This document shows, one piece after another, positions 58,595 through 64,000 of a stretch of DNA of 64,000 nucleotides. The stretch's first letter is position 1. Every line of letters begins with the position of its first letter. Source of the stretch: Ligustrum vulgare. Lineage: Eukaryota; Streptophyta; Magnoliopsida; Lamiales; Oleaceae. The position numbers and the translations under genes are program-made. Under the pieces are notes generated by a model. The model made no database searches. It had not been told where the DNA came from and saw only the letters and a list, made by a program, of their open reading frames with translations. The DNA is taken from the NCBI GenBank assembly GCA_963555705.1, contig OY743190.1, positions 34,516,929-34,580,928 on the forward strand, read 5' to 3'.

Positions 58595-59146
58595 TTATAT
58601 CATTGTTGAACTGCCAGAAGCCTCATTTTGTAAAACAGACTGGCAAACAGGATCTTTTGCTATTATATTTTGGAGACTATAACGATTTTTGTCCTCGTTA
58701 AACTGAGCGTATAAGGAGAGAAGTTCACGTTGCACATAACCACTTGGGTGCGTCTCAAGAGTCAGTCGAATATCATCCAAAGACTCCTTACTCAGTCCAC
58801 CCTTTATGAATTTGATTTTATCATCCCGATTAGTAGAAGAATATCCTACTGTTTTGCAACGAGTATCACAGTTCCAACGAGCACATTTGTAGCAACCATT
58901 CAGCCTTTTTGCTCTTCGTTTCTTTGCGAAGGTGCTTTTGCCTAAACCAGGCATGTACTTTGGAAAGGTCATAGGTAATTCACCAGATAGTCGAACTTTT
59001 GCTTCGATCAACCAGCGAACATCTTCTGGAATATCATGAGCCATCAGCAACCTCAATCTTTCGAGCCTTATTCTATAGATCTTTCTCAGATCATTCATAG
59101 GAAGATTGGAATAATACTTGCGAATGTTAGAAAGGATGATATCCAT
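58595..59146 (-). CDS. Cysteine-rich zinc-finger protein resembling Betaflexiviridae nucleic-acid-binding proteins
   Basis: An intact 183-aa frame. Residues 1-65 are charged and helical (MDIILSNIRKYYSNLP...). Residues 69-82 are a basic patch, GKSTFAKKRRAKRL. A CX2CX4CX3C cluster follows at C85, C88, C93 and C97, then DDKIKFIKGGL (108-118) and a polar C-terminal region. A G[KR]S[ST][YF]A[KR][KR]RRA patch directly before a cysteine cluster, followed by a D[KR][LI][KR]F[VI]K stretch, is the hallmark I know from the small proteins at the 3' end of vitivirus and carlavirus genomes, which bind nucleic acid and suppress RNA silencing. Those are usually about 100 aa, so this one carries N- and C-terminal extensions. 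It could be an endogenised viral gene or a host gene of the kind viruses acquired. Same strand as LOG, 297 bases apart. Confidence 0.55.
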   Translation of the reverse strand: MDIILSNIRKYYSNLPMNDLRKIYRIRLERLRLLMAHDIPEDVRWLIEAKVRLSGELPMTFPKYMPGLGKSTFAKKRRAKRLNGCYKCARWNCDTRCKTVGYSSTNRDDKIKFIKGGLSKESLDDIRLTLETHPSGYVQRELLSLYAQFNEDKNRYSLQNIIAKDPVCQSVLQNEASGSSTMI

Positions 59147-59190
59147 TGTTTGATGATTCTAACCTCTTCCCAGCATGAACTATTTAAAAG
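59147..59190 (-). promoter_or_regulatory. TATA-like box upstream of the cysteine-rich gene
   Basis: TTTAAATAG (59,180-59,188 on the minus strand) is the same box as upstream of LOG, here about 34 bases before the ATG. If used, the leader would be very short. The spacing makes this weaker than the LOG box. Confidence 0.3.
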
Positions 59191-60064
59191 CATTAAGGAT
59201 CGGAGGGAATCCGCGTGATATTGATTCCAGCAAGAAAGCGCGGAATAGAATAATGGAAAAGAGGGAACAAGAATTTATGTGCCGTTTACTTTCTTGATAA
59301 AAGGAAGATTTGATGATGACGGGATTTGAGATATGGAATATTTTCTTGGATTTTGGGTACTGATATTTTGATATAATAATCAAGGTATAGAAATAATACG
59401 GGGATACGTGAAAGTGAAATAAGGACTGTATTGAATCAGGATTAATAAGTTTGTGCAAGTGAAAGGAATACCTTACGGGAAATGTTATGATATTTGAGTT
59501 AAGAATTTTAATTATTTGGGAGATATTTGTTTATTGAATTTTGCAGAAATTTTGGGTTACAAATATTGGAAAGATAAACTGATGATTATGTTGATATGTG
59601 AATAACATGTTTGGGTATATTACATAGAGAATATTCAGGTAATCGTTTTAATTATTTTGGGATATTTGGTGATAAGAAGAAATGACAAATTATTATGGTA
59701 TGATATGTTAGTAAAGATTTATTGAAATTTTAGAGATATTAATACGAATATTTGAGGTTACATGATACGATGATAAGTGACAGGTTACATGAGTACTACA
59801 AGATATGATGAAATATCACATACGATTGGGAATTTTCATTTTGAGTCAGAAGAATTTATGAGTAGACATATGTCTATTATTGATAGAAAAGTTCATGTCT
59901 TAAGAAAACAAATTGATGCATTTAGTCAAAGTCCAGTGGGTTAAATATGGTTGGGTTAAATATGGTAGCGATGATGCTACATAAGAAGAAGAAGAAGAGA
60001 TTCTGATTAAGTGTTCAGAAATCATAAGATCAAGTAAGTTTAATTTCGAGGACGAAATTATTTT
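59191..60064 (+). other. Interior of the LTR element, non-coding right part
   Basis: AT-rich. GGTTAAATATGG is repeated in tandem near 59,938-59,964. It ends in the TTTCGAGGACGAAATTATTT motif that precedes the polypurine tract. Minus-strand open frames here (for example 59,180-59,458) lack recognisable motifs. Confidence 0.45.
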
Positions 60065-60371
60065 AAGGGGGTAAGTTTGTAGCGACCAAGAATTTTTACG
60101 CGATTAATAATTATTTTAATAGAAAATCGTGTCGCTACTATTTCACCCATTTTTATTAAGTTAACGCCACGACGTATTCGTATAGCCAAGTCAAGAAATA
60201 ATCGAGATCGTTCGATTTTAAATTAAATTTCGAATTTCTAAAAATATCTCAATTCTCTTGATTTAAAGTATATTAAGTCCAAGTACTTAATTCAATGTTA
60301 TCCCAATATTTATTTATACAAAAATTACTTTTATTATTGAAATTAAGAAAATATATGCAAGCATGGGAGGT

Positions 60372-61006
60372 TCCATTATATGTAATCATGAAGAGCATAA
60401 TATTTGTATAAATATGGAAAAGTATATGAATGATTTATATACTCCATTATATATAATCATGAAGAGCATAATATTTGTATAAATATGGAAAAGTATATGA
60501 ATGATTGATAAGACTCCATTATATGTAATCATGAAGAGCATAATATTTGTATAAATATGGAAAAGTATATGAATGATTTATATACTCCATTATATATAAT
60601 CATGAAGAGCATAATATTTGTATAAATATGGAAAAGTATATGAATGATTGATAAGACTCCATTATATGTAATCATGAAGAGCATAATATTTGTATAAATA
60701 TGGAAAAGTATATGAATGATTTATATACTCCATTATATGTAATCATGAAGAGCATAATATTTGTATAAATATGGAAAAGTATATGAATGATTTATATACT
60801 CCATTATATATAATCATGAAGAGCATAATATTTGTATAAATATGGAAAAGTATATGAATGATTGATAAGACTCCATTATATGTAATCATGAAGAGCATAA
60901 TATTTGTATAAATATGGAAAAGTATATGAATGATTTATATACTCCATTATATATAATCATGAAGAGCATATTATTTGTATAAATATGGAAAAGTATATGA
61001 ATGGTG
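60372..61006 (+). repeat. 71/72-bp tandem repeat, nine units (3' LTR copy)
   Basis: Same array as 53,601-54,235 with the same order of unit variants, confirming that reverse transcription copied one template array into both LTRs. Confidence 0.92.
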
Positions 61007-61233
61007 CTTTACTTTAAGAAAAGGATGTGTTAAAATTAATAGAATTGAATGATTATGTTTACAATATGCCAACTTTATACATCTATTTAAACCCATCTCT
61101 TTTACACACAACTCTACACATATACACTTATTTCCAATCTCTTGACAAAATCCACAAGTAAGAGAAATTCAAGGTGGTCAAGAAAGTTTTGGTCCATTTA
61201 CTACTACACTTCATTTTAATCTTTTAAAAGGTA

Positions 61234-61649
61234 AGTATATCTTATGTTTTTATGAAAAGTAAGTATGTTTTTATGAAAGGTAAATACACCTTATGTTTTT
61301 ATGAAAAGTAAGTATGTTTTTATGACAAGTAAGTATATCTTATGTTTTTATGAAAAGTAAGTATGTTTTTATGAAAGGTAAATACACCTTATGTTTTTAT
61401 GAAAAGTAAGTATGTTTTTATGACAAGTAAGTATATCTTATGTTTTTATGAAAAGTAAGTATGTTTTTATGAAAGGTAAATACACCTTATGTTTTTATGA
61501 AAAGTAAGTATGTTTTTATGACAAGTAAGTATATCTTATGTTTTTATGAAAAGTAAGTATGTTTTTATGAAAGGTAAATACACCTTATGTTTTTATGAAA
61601 AGTAAGTATGTTTTTATGACAAGTAAGTATATCTTATGTTTTTATGAAA
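61234..61649 (+). repeat. 98-bp tandem repeat, four units (3' LTR copy)
   Basis: Same array as 54,463-54,878. Confidence 0.92.
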
Positions 61650-62167
61650 ATGTTTGGATCATTGCTATGAAATCAATCTCACAAGATTGTTATGGGTTCC
61701 ATATGATATGTTTATGATTATGCTAAGGGGACCGGAGTTTAGTAGCGCTACACATAAGAATTCTTGCCATTTAAGTTCGGTAAAATTCTTGTGTCTCCCT
61801 ATGTTTATGAGTATTTCGATCCTATCCTATGTTATGATGAAAATGATCCATATGCTTTCAAAAGAAAATTTATGCTTGGTATACTTACTGGGATTTTATA
61901 AATCTCACTCCACGATATTTACCATTTTCAGATAATTGAAGGTTCGAGGCGGTCAACATGGAAGTGGCAAAAGTGGTTAAGATTGATGAGATAATTATGT
62001 TGAACTTTATGTAAGAAAATTATGTTCTATTTTTATTCACAAATAAAATTATGGGATTCTAATTATTCTTTTGAATAATTTTACATTACTATTTAAGTCT
62101 CGATAATATGATATGAGTCACTTTTAGTGGCACTCGAATGGTCGAGAATTCGGGTCGTCACATAGAC

Positions 62168-63380
62168 ACGTAGTGCGAATTGTCTTAGTTGACAAGTAAA
62201 ATGTCGAAGTCGACAGTTCGAGAATGTCGATGGAGACATTTGAACTATCAATTTACACAATTTTCCCAACACGATTACGAATAAATGTATGTGTAGTTAT
62301 CTGATTTATGTTATTAAAGTCAGGCATATGAAATATGTTTTTTTAACGTACTTATATCATATTTTTAGTTATAGGTGATAATTGAGAATCATTGTCTTGC
62401 ATGGCGACACTTTGTACACCTAGATAATGAACGGAAGTGTCGAGGGAACAAAACTACATTTATTGTAGTGCCTAGAGATATAAAGTAGAAGGAACACATT
62501 CAACGATTGAATGTTGAGCTTCCAATTAGTGCTCCACTCAATGATATCTTATTACAATTCAAAGTCCCCAACACGAACATACACCCGACTGAAATTCGCA
62601 AAGCAAAAGATTTGAATTGTTAGATATTCACTCACAATGAAACAACTCTATGTATTACTCTTCTCCAAACGGAGCATCCTACCGTTAACACAATAAGTAA
62701 CATTAGTTGCAAAGAACATCATATACACGTGCGTGAAGTATGTAGAAATGTACATGTGAACACCATTTAAATTCGTGTGTTGGATGCGGTTCGATGGACG
62801 ATTTCGCACTACAAGTGAATGCAACTAGATAGGGCTTGAGTGGATGACAAACTTCATTTCCTGTGAGAGATAGATATAATTTGGTGCCAGAATTTTGCAG
62901 AGTTTGGGACAGGAGAGTTTTTTTAGAGAAAGGGTTTGGGTAGAGAACGAAGTCGATTTTTACCACAACTTTTTGTTTTTGAGATTTTTTTTTGCTTGAC
63001 AAGTCTCATTGGGAGTTGTGTGACGATTATGAGTGGGTTTTTAGCCCATTTAATCTACTTTTGGTACAAATTTTCCTGTCAAATCAAATCATGAAAAGCT
63101 GGATTCAAGAGGAGTTAGAATTTCTTTAAAGGGAAAATAAGCTAGAAGGTGATAAATTTATCAAAATTATTAAAATACGGCATTTTTGTTGATACAAACT
63201 CAAAAAGTGTTATGGGGTGCAATTTCCTCATTAATTTAAACTCATGGCAAGCAATATCAATAAAAATTAAATTAAGATCACAATTGCTATAAAATTAAGA
63301 TAAATAAATTGAAGAAAAGGAAATAAAAAAGAAAATAGAAAGGGTGACTATAGTGCCACCACAAAATTTAACTTCTGTTA
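62168..63380. other. Spacer; weak coding-like remnant
   Basis: 62,370-62,650 on the plus strand reads as a protein-like stretch with stops (CLAWRHFVHLDNERKCRGNKTTFIVVPRDIK...KEHIQRLNVELPISAPLNDILLQFKVPN) that I cannot assign. The rest is AT-rich without a gene. Confidence 0.3.
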
Positions 63381-64000
63381 GCCCAAGAGCAACTAATCAA
63401 GAGGGGGGTATATTGATTTATAATTTTTTTTCGATAAATAGTCTCAAACTTTAAAACCAACAGGTACAAGTATGAACACTTAATGCTGTGAGTAACTTAA
63501 CTATCAATGTAGTGTGCTATAAATGTGTAAACTTAATTGATAAAGTAAGTATAGCACTTAGAGATAAAGTTGCACACTATAAATTGAAGGAATAAAATAA
63601 TTACAATGTAAGTAAGTAAAAGAGATAAGATGATACAAACGCGATTTATAGAGGTTTAATCAACCAATGTGATCTACGTCCTCTGTTACGGAGCTCTCCG
63701 TCACGAGTAAGGTCAAATCCACTATATTGGTAACTTACAATAAGGAGTACCAGATCCTTAAGTGACTTACAACAAGGGGCACTTACCCTTGGTGACTTAC
63801 AACAAGGACCACTTATTCTTAGGTGACTTACAACAAGGAGCACCTACCCCTAACCAACAATCGAGTTTTTACAAGGCTCTCGAAACCACAAGATATAATG
63901 AATTGAATTTACAATTGAAATAATTCTCTTGACAAATGATATACTCAAATTAAGTATCAAGAGAGTTGGGCTAACACTTCAATAGATAGCAATTAATTAA
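63381..64000. mobile_element. Probable partial LTR-retroelement sequence, runs off the window
   Basis: AAGAGGGGGGTATATTGATTT (63,398-63,418), then ATGAACACTTAATG... and GGTTTAATCAACCAATGTGA resemble LTR sequence that recurs in large plant copia elements. That is memory-based and weak. The right border is beyond 64,000. Confidence 0.3.
63729..63853. repeat. 30-32-bp tandem repeat, four units
   Basis: Units contain [GA]GTGACTTACAACAAGG[AG] then CACTTA / CACCTA, starting near 63,729, 63,761, 63,791 and 63,822. Confidence 0.88.

Larger units (their letters stand above)
53307..62162 (+). mobile_element. Non-autonomous LTR retrotransposon (Ty3/gypsy-type ends) with antisense cargo
   Basis: An intact insertion: LTRs of 2,085 bp each (53,307-55,391 and 60,078-62,162), TG...CA ends (TGTAGCGACC...GGGTCGTCACA), and a perfect TAGAC duplication at 53,302-53,306 and 62,163-62,167. 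The primer site TGGTATCAGAGCCA (55,394-55,407) fits tRNA-Met. A polypurine tract AAGGGGG (60,065-60,071) follows a TTTCGAGGACGAAATT motif like that at the 3' end of gypsy/chromovirus pol. By eye the LTRs differ at about five positions, so the insertion is recent. I see no gag, protease, RT or integrase in the 4,686-bp interior. It carries instead two intact minus-strand frames (LOG and a cysteine-rich protein). It must have been mobilised in trans, like the LARD class. Superfamily is inferred from ends only. Confidence 0.92.
60078..62162 (+). repeat. 3' LTR, 2,085 bp
   Basis: Same length as the 5' LTR and nearly identical. Mismatches noted near 60,230 (C/T in AAATTCCGAA), 60,648, 61,024, 61,151 and 61,892. 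Both tandem arrays are retained with the same unit numbers (60,372-61,006 and 61,234-61,649). Confidence 0.93.

Noticed and set aside
59180..59458. 92-aa minus-strand frame upstream of the cysteine-rich gene as a third cargo gene
   Set aside because: No motif, Ser/Ile/Phe-rich AT-type composition, and it overlaps the TATA-like box. It is not supported as a gene.

Overview
The window is nuclear DNA of a flowering plant, most likely a eudicot. Its AT-rich intergenic space is packed with plant transposons, and the two best host-type genes (a two-domain glyoxalase I with GT-AG introns and a LOG cytokinin-activating enzyme) belong to plant clades. I cannot name a species. I see no rRNA, tRNA or CRISPR. 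Almost everything outside the first 2.9 kb is mobile or derived from mobile DNA.

Layout. 1-2876 (minus): the 5' part of a glyoxalase I gene, cut by the left edge, with its promoter; a 1.7-kb hAT-like element sits about 18 bp upstream of its TATA box. 4.6-7.6 kb: AT-rich spacer with two MITEs. 7.7-16.6 kb: two head-to-tail Helitrons. The first carries a captured fragment of an inositol monophosphatase/L-galactose-1-phosphate phosphatase gene. The second is a composite that recurs at 37.1-41.0 kb. 17.1-25.3 kb: a hAT-like MITE, a very young Ty1/copia element (17,952-23,026) and a decayed FAR1/MULE-type gene whose leader the copia element appears to split. 27.1-32.2 kb: an old copia element, without a recognisable gag, itself hit by a hAT-like element. 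32.2-37.0 kb: spacer with tandem repeats. 41-44.4 kb: a TCACATGTCA-rich array, a PIF/Harbinger transposase pseudogene split by a Stowaway MITE, and another MITE. 44.4-47.1 kb: a 5'-truncated LINE. 47.8-49.4 kb (minus): exon-like pieces of an unidentified gene. 49.6-52.5 kb: two more Helitrons.

The most unusual structure is at 53,307-62,162. It is a complete LTR element with 2,085-bp nearly identical LTRs, a perfect 5-bp TAGAC target-site duplication, a tRNA-Met primer site and a polypurine tract. I see no gag or pol inside it. Its 4.7-kb interior instead carries, in antisense, two intact open frames. One is an intronless LOG protein (217 aa). The other is a 183-aa cysteine-rich protein whose basic-plus-zinc-finger core looks like the small nucleic-acid-binding proteins of Betaflexiviridae (vitivirus/carlavirus type). 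Each frame has a TTTAAATAG box upstream, and three related, potentially structured repeats follow the LOG stop. A non-autonomous retrotransposon carrying a cytokinin-activation gene beside a virus-like zinc-finger gene is my main candidate for something undescribed.
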